Assembly (NCBI GenBank): GCA_031266495.1
Contig: JAISAX010000355.1
Span: 1-6,703 of the forward strand
Direction of reading: 5' to 3'
Source of the DNA: Opitutaceae bacterium
Lineage (GTDB): Bacteria > Verrucomicrobiota > Verrucomicrobiae > Opitutales > Opitutaceae
DNA length: 6,703 nt
Part shown: one piece after another, positions 1 through 6,569 of the stretch
Layout: every line of letters starts with the position of its first letter
How positions within the stretch are numbered: the stretch's first letter is position 1
Notes under the pieces: model-generated
The model's database searches: none
What the model saw: the letters and a program-made list of their open reading frames with translations, nothing else
What the model was told of the DNA's origin: nothing
Position numbers and translations under genes: made by a program

Positions 1-18
1 CCCGACTTCCGCTACTCG
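1..18 (+). repeat. Left terminal inverted repeat of the IS
   Basis: The sequence cccgacttccgctactcg is the inverted counterpart of 1982-1999, differing at positions 5 and 17. It touches the window edge, so the outermost bases of the repeat may be missing. Similarity fades inward of base 18. Confidence 0.75.
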
Positions 19-95
19 ACCTTGAAAGCCGTTTTTTTCGGACGTGTGCGCCGCGTAACCCGCTGATCAGTGGCGTCTGATTTTTCCAAGGTGCG

Positions 96-109
96 TGTAG
101 TCCCGACCT
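96..109 (+). repeat. 14-bp subterminal direct repeat, left copy
   Basis: TGTAGTCCCGACCT occurs here and identically at 1920-1933, flanking the transposase gene in the same orientation. After each copy come a CGGCGG block and an AGG, with extra bases inserted in the left copy. The last bases of the repeat form the left arm of a predicted hairpin here. The role is unknown; a transposase-binding site or a leftover leader duplication are both possible. Confidence 0.6.
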
Positions 110-133
110 ACCCCCTATCCGGCGGGGGGGAGG
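107..133 (+). promoter_or_regulatory. G/C hairpin in the transposase leader
   Basis: Bases 107-115 (cctaccccc) can pair with 126-133 (gggggagg), giving an 8-bp stem with one bulged A at 110 and a 10-nt loop. The stem takes in the AGG at 131-133, one of two purine-rich candidates for ribosome binding. The other candidate, GAGG at 136-139, lies only 2 nt downstream. Several IS families use such a hairpin to block translation of transcripts that read in from outside; that role is inferred here. Confidence 0.4.
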
Positions 134-151
134 ATGAGGTAAACTGCGTGC

Positions 152-1924
152 ATGTTCCTGAAGTGCCGCGAGCGTCGCAAAGACGGCAAGGTCAACCGCA
201 ACTGGTCGATCGTGGAGAGCCGTCGTTACGGCGGCGGCAAGGTCGCGCACCGCCACGTGCTTTACCTCGGGGAACTCAACGACAGCCAACGCGAGGCATG
301 GCAACGCACCCTGGAGGTGATCGACGAACGCACGGGCGAGACTAGCCAGATGGCGCTGTTCCCCGCCGACCGCGCGGTGCCGGCGACCACCTCGCCAATC
401 GAAGCCTTGCAAGTGCGGCTCGAGCGCCTCGCCCTGCGCCGCCCCCGCCAATGGGGCGCGTGCTGGCTGGGCGACCACCTCTGGCGACTCCTGGGCCTCG
501 ACGCCTTCTTCGCGCCCCGGCTCGGCCACAGCCGCGAAGGCACCGACTGGGAAAAAGTCCTGCGCGTGCTGACACTCTACCGGCTGATCTCGCCGGGCTC
601 GGAGTGGCGCCTGCACCGCCACTGGTTCGACACCACCGCGCTGCCCGATCTGCTCGGCGTGGACGCTCGTATCGCCCAGGATGATACGCTCTACCGCGGT
701 CACGACCGCCTGCTCGAGCACAAGGACGCCCTCTTTGCCCACCTGCGCGAACGCTGGGCCAACCTCTTCCAGGCCGACTACGAAGTCCTGCTCTACGACC
801 TGACGAGCACCTACTTCGAGTGCGACATGCCCGACTCGCCGGACGATCCCCGCCGCTTCGGCCACAGCCGCGACCGCCGCGGCGACTGCGTGCAAGTGAT
901 CGTCGCCCTCGTGGTCACGCCCGAAGGCCTGCCCCTGGCCTACGAGATGTTGCCGGGCAACACCGCCGACAAGACCACCCTGCGCGCCATGCTCGCCCTG
1001 GTGCAAAAACGCCACGGTCAAGCCCGCCGCGTCTGGGTGATGGACCGGGGCATCCCCACCGAGGAAGTCCTCGCCGGGATGCGCGCCGCCACGCCCCCGG
1101 TGCATTACCTGGTCGGCACGCCCAAAGGCCGGTTGACCCAACTCGAGTCCCGCCTGACCGAACGCCCCTGGGTCGAAGTCCGCGGCCGGCTCCGGGTCAA
1201 AAGCCTCGATGAAAACGGCGAGACCTACGTCTATACCGAGAGCCCCGCCCGCGTGCACAAAGAACGCTCGATGCGCCGCCGCGCGCTCAAAAAATACTGG
1301 AAACGCCTCGGCGAGTTGTCCGCACTCAAGACGCCCAGGCGCGACGAAGTGTTGATCAAACTCGGGCAAGCCCGCGAACAAGCCGGCCGCGCGGCGACCA
1401 AGCTGGTCACGGTCGAGGTGGACGCTGACGGACGGCTCACGCGCAGGCTCGATCTCGGGCAACTGCGCACGGCCCGCCGCCGAGAAGGCCGGTATCTGTT
1501 GCGGACCAATCTGGCCGACACCGAGCCCGACACGCTCTGGCGTTACTACATGCAGTTGACGGCGGTGGAGGAGAGCTTCCGCACCCTCAAAGGCGACCTC
1601 GGGCTGCGACCGATTTATCACCAGAACCCGGAGCGGATCGAGGCGCACCTGTTTGTGGCGTTTCTGGCGTATTGCCTGAGCACCACCTTGCGTCAGCAAC
1701 TGCGCGCGCTGGCCGGAGGGCTGATGCCGCGCGTGGTGCTGGAGAAACTCTCCGGCCTGATGATGCTCGACGTGAGCCTGCCGACGACCGACGGCCGCGA
1801 GTTGGTGCTCGCCCGCCGCACCGAGCCCGAGCCCGACGTGCAGTTGTTGCTCGACCAGCTCAAGCTGACGCTGCCCGACCAACCGCCCCCGCGAATCCGC
1901 TCCGGGGCCTCCGGTGCCCTGTAG
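152..1924 (+). CDS. IS1634-type DDE transposase, full length
   Basis: This 590-residue protein should cut and rejoin the ends of the surrounding insertion sequence. The N-terminus MFLKCRERRKDGK, followed by a NWSIVESRR stretch and VLYLGELNDSQ, is the recognisable opening of IS1634-type transposases of the IS4 superfamily. The catalytic triad is visible: D216 in LLYDLTSTYF, D298 in VWVMDRGIP, and E473 in VEESFRTLKGDL. K480 lies seven residues after E473, as expected for the Y-(2)-R-(3)-E-(6)-K signature region, although the Y/R part is less conserved (YYMQLTAVEE). The beta-strand insertion domain expected between the second D and the E lies roughly at 310-460. The length is normal and there is no frameshift. 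The ATG at 152 is chosen for its family-like N-terminus and for GAGGT at 136-140. The TAG stop lies inside the right copy of the 14-bp repeat. Confidence 0.95.
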   Translation: MFLKCRERRKDGKVNRNWSIVESRRYGGGKVAHRHVLYLGELNDSQREAWQRTLEVIDERTGETSQMALFPADRAVPATTSPIEALQVRLERLALRRPRQWGACWLGDHLWRLLGLDAFFAPRLGHSREGTDWEKVLRVLTLYRLISPGSEWRLHRHWFDTTALPDLLGVDARIAQDDTLYRGHDRLLEHKDALFAHLRERWANLFQADYEVLLYDLTSTYFECDMPDSPDDPRRFGHSRDRRGDCVQVIVALVVTPEGLPLAYEMLPGNTADKTTLRAMLALVQKRHGQARRVWVMDRGIPTEEVLAGMRAATPPVHYLVGTPKGRLTQLESRLTERPWVEVRGRLRVKSLDENGETYVYTESPARVHKERSMRRRALKKYWKRLGELSALKTPRRDEVLIKLGQAREQAGRAATKLVTVEVDADGRLTRRLDLGQLRTARRREGRYLLRTNLADTEPDTLWRYYMQLTAVEESFRTLKGDLGLRPIYHQNPERIEAHLFVAFLAYCLSTTLRQQLRALAGGLMPRVVLEKLSGLMMLDVSLPTTDGRELVLARRTEPEPDVQLLLDQLKLTLPDQPPPRIRSGASGAL

Positions 1925-1933
1925 TCCCGACCT
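1920..1933 (+). repeat. 14-bp subterminal direct repeat, right copy
   Basis: Identical to 96-109, and it includes the transposase stop codon (TAG at 1922-1924). As at the left copy, the end of the repeat can form a hairpin: 1928-1933 pairs with 1941-1946 (one G-T wobble) around a 7-nt loop. A CGGCGG, an AGG and then an ATG at 1951 follow, resembling the leader of the transposase gene. The 30-codon frame opened by that ATG has no recognisable product. Confidence 0.6.
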
Positions 1934-1981
1934 TCGGCGGAGGTTGCACGATGGATCAACGACTTGCGGCGCTACATGCCT

Positions 1982-1999
1982 CCAGTAGCGGAAGCCGGG
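1982..1999 (-). repeat. Right terminal inverted repeat of the IS
   Basis: The sequence ccagtagcggaagccggg is the reverse complement of 1-18 with two mismatches. It sets the downstream boundary of the IS, although a few more bases (up to about 2005) could belong to it because the left flank cannot be compared. Confidence 0.75.
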
Positions 2000-2030
2000 C
2001 TAAGGACAACCCGATCGTCATGGCTGACTG

Positions 2031-2048
2031 GCGCGTCGAGTGACGCGC
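2031..2048 (+). promoter_or_regulatory. Perfect 7-bp inverted repeat upstream of parD
   Basis: GCGCGTC, a 4-nt spacer (GAGT) and GACGCGC form a perfect inverted repeat about 50 bp before the antitoxin start. No T-run follows, so it is a poor intrinsic terminator. It could be an operator for the autoregulated antitoxin, or a fold at the IS/chromosome junction. The position supports regulation; the sequence alone does not prove it. Confidence 0.3.
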
Positions 2049-2072
2049 AGAGTAAAACGGACTTGCAGGATA

Positions 2073-2084
2073 TTCAGGTTCAGG
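2073..2084 (+). promoter_or_regulatory. Tandem TTCAGG hexamer, possible antitoxin operator
   Basis: Two adjacent TTCAGG units lie 15 to 26 bases before the antitoxin start. Ribbon-helix-helix repressors often bind short tandem or inverted half-sites over their own promoter, so this is a plausible ParD site. No convincing -35/-10 pair was found around it. Confidence 0.25.
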
Positions 2085-2098
2085 ATGATTTTTCTCCC

Positions 2099-2332
2099 AT
2101 GCAGATCACGCTTGATGGACCATTGGAGACTTTTGTTGCGGAAAAGGTGCGCGGCGGGCGTTACGTTGATGCAGGCGAGGTGGTCCGTGAGGCCTTGCGC
2201 ATACTGGAGAGGCAGGATGCACTCGAATCTCCCCTGCTCGAAGCAGCCTTGCTCGAAGGTGTGCTCGATGAGCATGTCCCTTACAACGCGGGCACACTGG
2301 ATCGTGTGAGACAACTGGCTGGCACTCTTTGA
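2099..2332 (+). CDS. parD: ParD-like ribbon-helix-helix antitoxin
   Basis: This 77-residue protein is predicted to neutralise the toxin encoded 4 nt downstream and to repress its own operon. The N-terminal part MQITLDGPLETFVAEKVRGG gives the DNA-binding beta strand and first helix. RYVDAGEVVREALRIL (residues 21-36) is the second helix, matching the ParD pattern Y-x-x-x-S/G-E-V-V-R-E-A-L-R. The tail (about 40-77) should wrap the toxin. The frame is open upstream to 1964, but the ATG at 2099 is preferred because the family begins with this strand, and the extra 45 residues would read back into the right end of the IS. The best ribosome-binding candidate is AGGA at 2082-2085, which is rather far away. 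Base composition is less GC-rich than in the flanking genes, suggesting separate acquisition. Confidence 0.8.
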   Translation: MQITLDGPLETFVAEKVRGGRYVDAGEVVREALRILERQDALESPLLEAALLEGVLDEHVPYNAGTLDRVRQLAGTL

Positions 2333-2336
2333 CGTA

Positions 2337-2669
2337 ATGCCGTTGCACGCGAACAACTCTCGCCGGGCGGAACTCGATCCCGCGTTCCAGTATCGCTGGT
2401 ATGCCAGGCAGGCAGGTGTTGAGATTGCCGAACGTTATCTGGCTGCTTTTGACGTCGGGATTCACCACCTGTGCGAACAGCCTGGTATCGGCCGGGCATT
2501 GTGTTTCCGGATTCCGGAGTTGGCAGGCATGCGATCCAAAAGCCTGCCGCATCCGTTTGATGCTCATCTGATTTTCTATCGGACAGACGGAAATCTGTTG
2601 AGCATTGAACGTGTGCTGCATGGCGCACGCGATCTTCCGCGCCGACTACTGGAACCGCCATCCGAATAA
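2337..2669 (+). CDS. parE: ParE/RelE-fold toxin
   Basis: This 110-residue protein matches the ParE branch of the RelE/ParE toxin superfamily; characterised ParE toxins inhibit DNA gyrase. An N-terminal helical part (about 8-48, with AELD, WYARQAG and AERYLAAF) is followed by the PGIGR turn (49-53). The C-terminal strands contain HLIFYR (77-82) and the conserved ending VLHGARDL (93-100). The ATG lies 4 nt after the antitoxin stop, so the two are almost certainly one operon, with antitoxin first as is usual. Length is normal and no residue is obviously lost. The target, gyrase or translation, cannot be decided from sequence. Codon use resembles parD rather than the GC-rich neighbours. Confidence 0.82.
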   Translation: MPLHANNSRRAELDPAFQYRWYARQAGVEIAERYLAAFDVGIHHLCEQPGIGRALCFRIPELAGMRSKSLPHPFDAHLIFYRTDGNLLSIERVLHGARDLPRRLLEPPSE

Positions 2670-2700
2670 GGCGTGGCGCGGGGAATGGCCTTGATTTTTT
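2668..2700 (+). terminator. Weak intrinsic terminator candidate after parE
   Basis: AAGGC (2668-2672, overlapping the parE stop) can pair with GCCTT (2688-2692) around a 15-nt GC-rich loop, followed by GA and six Ts (2695-2700). The stem is short for an efficient terminator. The position between two functionally unrelated operons supports the call. Confidence 0.35.
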
Positions 2701-2798
2701 GGCGCATAGTCAGCCTGAAAATACACATTTTTGGCCGATTCCGCCACTGGCAGAAAGGCGATTATCCGGGTATCCTGATCCTCGCTACATCTTGTTTC

Positions 2799-4772
2799 AT
2801 GAATACAAAAACCCTGCCTTTTCTCCCTCCGGTCCGCATCCTCGATCAACTCGGCGGGAGCGCCACGTTGCCTGGCGAGGTGGCGACGCTCCGCGACCGG
2901 CTCGTCGCCGCCGCCCGCGAGGATGCGGCGTGCCAGCCGATCACCCGCCGCCACCGGTCGCTGGCCGAACTCCGGGCCGATCCGTCGATCCGGATGAAAT
3001 ACCGCGAGCAGCCCGCGCATATGGCCCACCTTGATGCCTCCGGCTGGGAACGGTTCGCCCTTTCGCTGGGCGATTGCGAGGCCGTCAGGCCGCTGGCCGA
3101 GCGCCGGTTGCCTCGCCTGGCCGCCGCCGTCCGCCTCACGCGCGATCCCGCGCTGGCCGATTACCTCTGCCGCCAGCTTGCGGAATTGGCGACGTGGGAT
3201 CCGCTTGTCCGGCCCGGCTGGTCTGGCGCTCCGCATCCGGACGGAGCCTGGCTCGGCACCGGCTGGGCGGTCCGCGCCATCACCGGGAGCCTGGCGTTGC
3301 TTCCGCCTGAATTCGTTCCCGACGATCTGGCCGGCCGCATCGCCGAGCGGCTTCGGGCCGAGATCGCCGGTGTCCGCAACGACTGGCGGACCCGGCCCAA
3401 CTGGTTCACGCAACAGGAGGCCGTCCACAGCAACCAGTGGGTGTTGCCCAACGAGGCGGTCATTCTCGCCAGTCTCCATCTCGGCCTCGACCGGCATCGC
3501 GACGACTACGAATTCGGCGTGAGAAACGTGCTCCGTTCCCTGGATGCACAGGGGCCGTGCGGGGAATTTGTCGAAGGTCTCGAATACGGCTCCATCACCC
3601 TGGCCAGCGCGCTTTCCGCCGCGCGTGCGGCCGTCCTCGTGGCCGGCGACACGCGTCTTCTCGACCATCCCTTCTTCCGCAAATTTCCCGTCTGGTACCT
3701 GCACCACCTCCAGCCCGCCGGGTTCACCATCAATGCATTCGACGCCCGCGTGGTCCAGATCGACCGCGGGCTTGTCGCCACCCTTGCGGCCACCACCGGC
3801 GATCCCGCCGCCTTCTGGTACCTGCGCACGTCTCCCGCGACGGAGGCGGTGGCGACCGCCCGCGACCATGCCGGCGTGCAGGCCACGCCATGCGACTCTT
3901 CCGTTATCCTGCCCGAACTTCTCGCCGCTTGCGCCGCCCGCGTCGCCTGCGCCGGCGCGGGCAGGGAGTTGACCGATCCTTCCGCGCCGGTCCTGCCGGT
4001 CCTGCCTCTCTGCGCCAGTTATCCGGTGGCCACCCGGGTCAACTGGATCGAGAACTGGGGGGCGGACGACGGTATCACCGGCGGTCGTCCGGACAAGGTA
4101 TCCGGTTTCTGGATGCGAGGAGGACATGCGACGGATACGCACGACCACCAGGATCGCGGCCACGTCAATTTCATCGTCAAGGGGCGCCCGGTGCTGATCG
4201 AGGCCGGCCTGTTTTCCTACGGTATTCCCGAACACACTACACATTTCAAAAGCGTTGCCGGGCACAACGTGCTGCAGGTGGGCGGCCATGCTCCGGCGGA
4301 GCTTGCGCCGCAGGTTCTCGCCGGTGGCGCGGGCCAGATTCTGGATGCCGCGCACCGCTCCGCGCCTCTTACGGTCAACCGTCTCGATGCCGCGGGCGGC
4401 GATGTGACGATGGATGGCTCGGCGTGTTATGCCGGCGTCCGCCGCTGGAGCCGCCGGGTGGGGTGGGATGCCGTTGCCGTCACCGTTTGCGACGAGGTGG
4501 AGCTGCCTGCGCCGGATACGCTTCTTTTTCGCTGGCATCTCGGCCTTCCTGCCGGCGCGCCCCGCGCGTTCGCTCCCGGCAAGGTTTGCGCGGGTGACAT
4601 CGTGGTTTCATGGGAGGCGGATGTCCCGTTGACGGCTTCGATCGAAGCCATGCCGGACAATACGCTGACGCCCGGCACCCTCCGCCACCATGCGACCCTA
4701 GTGCTTCGGACCGGGTCGCCCGTCACGTATTTGAAACTGACTACACACATCTCCCTTTCCGTCCAACCATGA
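2799..4772 (+). CDS. Heparinase II/III-family polysaccharide lyase
   Basis: This 657-residue protein should cleave a uronic-acid-containing glycan by beta-elimination, leaving an unsaturated sugar end. The N-terminal two thirds (about 40-370) look like an alpha/alpha toroid. They carry HSNQWVLPNEA (H210, N212, N218) and GEFVEGLEYG (E256, E259, Y263), where these folds place the catalytic Asn/His and Tyr. The C-terminal beta-sandwich holds the hallmark THDHQDRGHVNF (H448, H450, D452, H455), then PVLIEAGLFSYG and HNVLQVGG (H489, N490). No signal peptide or membrane segment is seen, so it is probably cytoplasmic. The frame is open upstream to a GTG at 2673, but the ATG at 2799 is chosen because the preceding 42 codons cover the terminator-like region and do not resemble the family; no Shine-Dalgarno is visible. 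The gene overlaps the rhamnosidase gene by ATGA. The exact PL family and substrate cannot be told. Confidence 0.85.
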   Translation: MNTKTLPFLPPVRILDQLGGSATLPGEVATLRDRLVAAAREDAACQPITRRHRSLAELRADPSIRMKYREQPAHMAHLDASGWERFALSLGDCEAVRPLAERRLPRLAAAVRLTRDPALADYLCRQLAELATWDPLVRPGWSGAPHPDGAWLGTGWAVRAITGSLALLPPEFVPDDLAGRIAERLRAEIAGVRNDWRTRPNWFTQQEAVHSNQWVLPNEAVILASLHLGLDRHRDDYEFGVRNVLRSLDAQGPCGEFVEGLEYGSITLASALSAARAAVLVAGDTRLLDHPFFRKFPVWYLHHLQPAGFTINAFDARVVQIDRGLVATLAATTGDPAAFWYLRTSPATEAVATARDHAGVQATPCDSSVILPELLAACAARVACAGAGRELTDPSAPVLPVLPLCASYPVATRVNWIENWGADDGITGGRPDKVSGFWMRGGHATDTHDHQDRGHVNFIVKGRPVLIEAGLFSYGIPEHTTHFKSVAGHNVLQVGGHAPAELAPQVLAGGAGQILDAAHRSAPLTVNRLDAAGGDVTMDGSACYAGVRRWSRRVGWDAVAVTVCDEVELPAPDTLLFRWHLGLPAGAPRAFAPGKVCAGDIVVSWEADVPLTASIEAMPDNTLTPGTLRHHATLVLRTGSPVTYLKLTTHISLSVQP

Positions 4773-6532
4773 ACAAACCCGCGACTCCGTCCGGACAACA
4801 TGCCTCGTCCGCCGTCCTGCCCGAACGGGTCATGCCCGCCGTTCACCCCTGCCAGCTCTTTCCCGAGGCCCCTGCAAGCGTGTCGGAAGCCGCCCCGGGC
4901 CTTTGGCTGATCGACTTCGGTCGCGTGGCCTTTGGCAATCTGGAGATCACTTCGCCCGCCACCGGCGCGACGGGCGAAATCGTCGTCCACTTCGGCGAAG
5001 CCTTTTCCGGCGGACGCATCGAACGCCGTCCGCTCGGTTCCGTCCGTTACGCGAGGGTCGCCGTTTCGCTTGCCGACGACGGGAAGCCCGTCGCCGTCGC
5101 CCCGCCTCCCGACGAACGCAACACCAACGAAATCGCCGTTCTTCTTCCGCCCGGATGGGGCGTTGTGCTGCCCTTTCGCCTGGTCGAAATCGAAGGCTGG
5201 CCTGTTGAAGCCGCGCCGCCGGTTGTCCGCCGGCGGGCAGCTTTCGCCAAAACCTGGGACGACCATGCCGCCGCCTTCACCTGCTCCGATCCCCTCCTGG
5301 ACCGGATATGGGAACTGTGCCGCTACACCATCAAGGCGACCACCTTTGCCGGCGTGTATGTCGATGGCGACCGCGAACGCCGCCCCTACGAGGCCGACGC
5401 CTGGCTGAATCAGCTCAGCCACTACACGTGCGACCCCGATTTCAGCATGGCGCGCGACACCTTTCGTTATCTCCTCCGGCGTCCCACCCGCTCCACCGAA
5501 TGGGGCTTGCACATGGTGTTCATTGCCCACGCCGACTGGCTGCACACGGGCGACACCAGCCTGGTCGCCGCCCATTACGAGGCGCTTGCAGGCAAACTCC
5601 TTCTCGAACGCGCCCGTCCCGACGGTCTCCTTGCCGGCACGCCCGAACAGATGAAAAACGACATCGTGGACTGGCCCCCCTGCGAACGCGACAACTACGT
5701 GTTCATGCCTGTCAACACGGTGGTCAATGCCTTCCATTTGCGCGCCCTCGCCCTCATGGCCGTGCTCGCTCGCGCCCTTGGCAGGGCTGCGGATGCCGAC
5801 GCTTTCGAGGCGCGCGCACGGAGTGTCGGCGCGGCGTTCCAGCGCGTCCTTTTCGATCCGGCGCGCGGCCTTTATCGCGATGGCGAGGGCGCCGATCATG
5901 CCTCGCTGCACGCCAACCTCTTTCCTCTCGCCTTCGGCCTTGTGCCCGGGGAACACCGCGCGGGCCTTGTCGATTTTCTCGTCCGCAGGGGAATGGCCTG
6001 CTCCGTTTACGCCGCGCAATACCTGCTCGAAGCCCTTTTCGAATACGGCGCCGACGAAGCCGCCCTCGGCCTCGTCACCGCCGACGGGGACCGTAGCTGG
6101 AAACATATGACAGAGAGCGGCGCCACGCTCACGTGGGAAGCATGGGATCAGCACTACAAGCCCAACCAGGACTGGAACCATGCCTGGGGGGCCGCGCCTG
6201 CCAACCTGCTGCCCCGTTACGTTGCCGGGGTGCAGGTGGATGCTCCTGGCTGGAAGTGCCTTCGCATCCGTCCTCATCCCGGACCGCTCGCGAGTTGCAC
6301 GGCCAGGGTGCCGACTCCGCCTGGTCCGGTCGGGGTCGATTGGCGGAGGGACGGCGATGCGTTTGCGCTGGCTTTTTCCCTTCCGCCCGGTGTCACCGCG
6401 CGGCTCGAACTTCCGGTTGTCGGCGCGGGCCGCGTCCGGCTCGACGGACAGGCCGTGGAAGCCGTTCGTCAAGGGAAGCGGCTTTTGCTCTCCGGCAAAT
6501 GGGGCGGATGCCACCGCGTTGTCGTGCAGTGA
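4769..6532 (+). CDS. GH78-type alpha-L-rhamnosidase, compact form
   Basis: This 587-residue enzyme should release terminal alpha-L-rhamnose from oligosaccharides by an inverting mechanism. A short N-terminal beta-sandwich (about 40-155, with WLIDFGRVAFGNLEI and IVVHFGEAFSGGRIERR) precedes the (alpha/alpha)6 barrel (about 170-470) and a C-terminal beta domain with RYVAGV and RIRPHPG. In place of the common RDERLGWTGDA motif it has DRERRPYEADA, keeping the acidic pair seven residues apart (E203, D210; D199 and D201 lie nearby). E457 in TWEAWD is the likely general base. It is much shorter than classical GH78 enzymes of about 900-1000 residues, because extra beta domains are absent. No signal peptide is seen. 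The start ATG overlaps the lyase stop (ATGA), implying translational coupling; the open frame extends upstream, but there it would overlap the lyase extensively. A different sugar specificity within the six-hairpin clan remains possible. Confidence 0.85.
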   Translation: MNKPATPSGQHASSAVLPERVMPAVHPCQLFPEAPASVSEAAPGLWLIDFGRVAFGNLEITSPATGATGEIVVHFGEAFSGGRIERRPLGSVRYARVAVSLADDGKPVAVAPPPDERNTNEIAVLLPPGWGVVLPFRLVEIEGWPVEAAPPVVRRRAAFAKTWDDHAAAFTCSDPLLDRIWELCRYTIKATTFAGVYVDGDRERRPYEADAWLNQLSHYTCDPDFSMARDTFRYLLRRPTRSTEWGLHMVFIAHADWLHTGDTSLVAAHYEALAGKLLLERARPDGLLAGTPEQMKNDIVDWPPCERDNYVFMPVNTVVNAFHLRALALMAVLARALGRAADADAFEARARSVGAAFQRVLFDPARGLYRDGEGADHASLHANLFPLAFGLVPGEHRAGLVDFLVRRGMACSVYAAQYLLEALFEYGADEAALGLVTADGDRSWKHMTESGATLTWEAWDQHYKPNQDWNHAWGAAPANLLPRYVAGVQVDAPGWKCLRIRPHPGPLASCTARVPTPPGPVGVDWRRDGDAFALAFSLPPGVTARLELPVVGAGRVRLDGQAVEAVRQGKRLLLSGKWGGCHRVVVQ

Positions 6533-6535
6533 GCC

Positions 6536-6569
6536 GGGGGGGGGGGAGGGGAGGGGAGGGGAGGGGAGG
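6536..6569 (+). repeat. G-rich tract with quadruplex potential
   Basis: A run of 11 Gs (6536-6546) is followed by four AGGGG units (6547-6566) and AGG, starting 3 nt after the rhamnosidase stop codon. Five G-runs of at least four bases with single-A loops make a strong G-quadruplex motif on the coding strand, so it could form in the transcript's 3' end. It could also be a slippage-prone simple repeat. Confidence 0.8.

Larger units (their letters stand above)
1..1999 (+). mobile_element. IS1634-type insertion sequence (IS4 superfamily), about 2 kb
   Basis: One complete DDE transposase gene lies between imperfect 18-bp terminal inverted repeats at 1-18 and 1982-1999, which match at 16 of 18 positions. 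The size is near the upper end of what is usual for the IS1634 group. The left repeat begins at the first base of the window, so the true left end may lie slightly outside and a target-site duplication cannot be tested. About 150 bp of non-coding DNA precedes the transposase gene and about 75 bp follows it. The element lies about 100 bp upstream of a toxin-antitoxin pair in the same orientation. The transposase is intact, so the copy may still be mobile. Confidence 0.85.

Noticed and set aside
22..50. TTGAAA as a -35 element for the transposase promoter
   Set aside because: No acceptable -10 hexamer occurs at 16-18 bp spacing.
63..70. CTGATCAG palindrome with a GATC site in the IS left end
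   Set aside because: Dam-type control is known for IS10 and IS50, but one 8-bp palindrome is expected by chance and nothing shows this host has Dam methylation.
1951..2043. 30-codon frame starting MDQRLAALHASSS across the right end of the IS
   Set aside because: It is very short, has no recognised product, and reads through the terminal repeat. It is mentioned only because its leader resembles that of the transposase gene.
2718..2731. AAAAT-acac-ATTTT inverted repeat upstream of the lyase gene
   Set aside because: The arms are only 5 bp of A/T and the extension has several mismatches. It is too weak to call an operator.
3690..3826. Repeated TCTGGTACCTGC in the lyase gene
   Set aside because: It encodes two similar WYL peptides in frame; no wider repeat surrounds them.
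2646..4538. Long open frame on the - strand (630 codons) opposite the lyase gene
   Set aside because: Its translation is rich in G, R, A and P with no recognisable domain, and it lies fully antisense to a clear family member. Such frames are common opposite GC-rich genes.
3437..4597. 386-codon + strand frame inside the lyase gene
   Set aside because: It is an arginine- and proline-rich out-of-frame reading of the lyase, with no domain.
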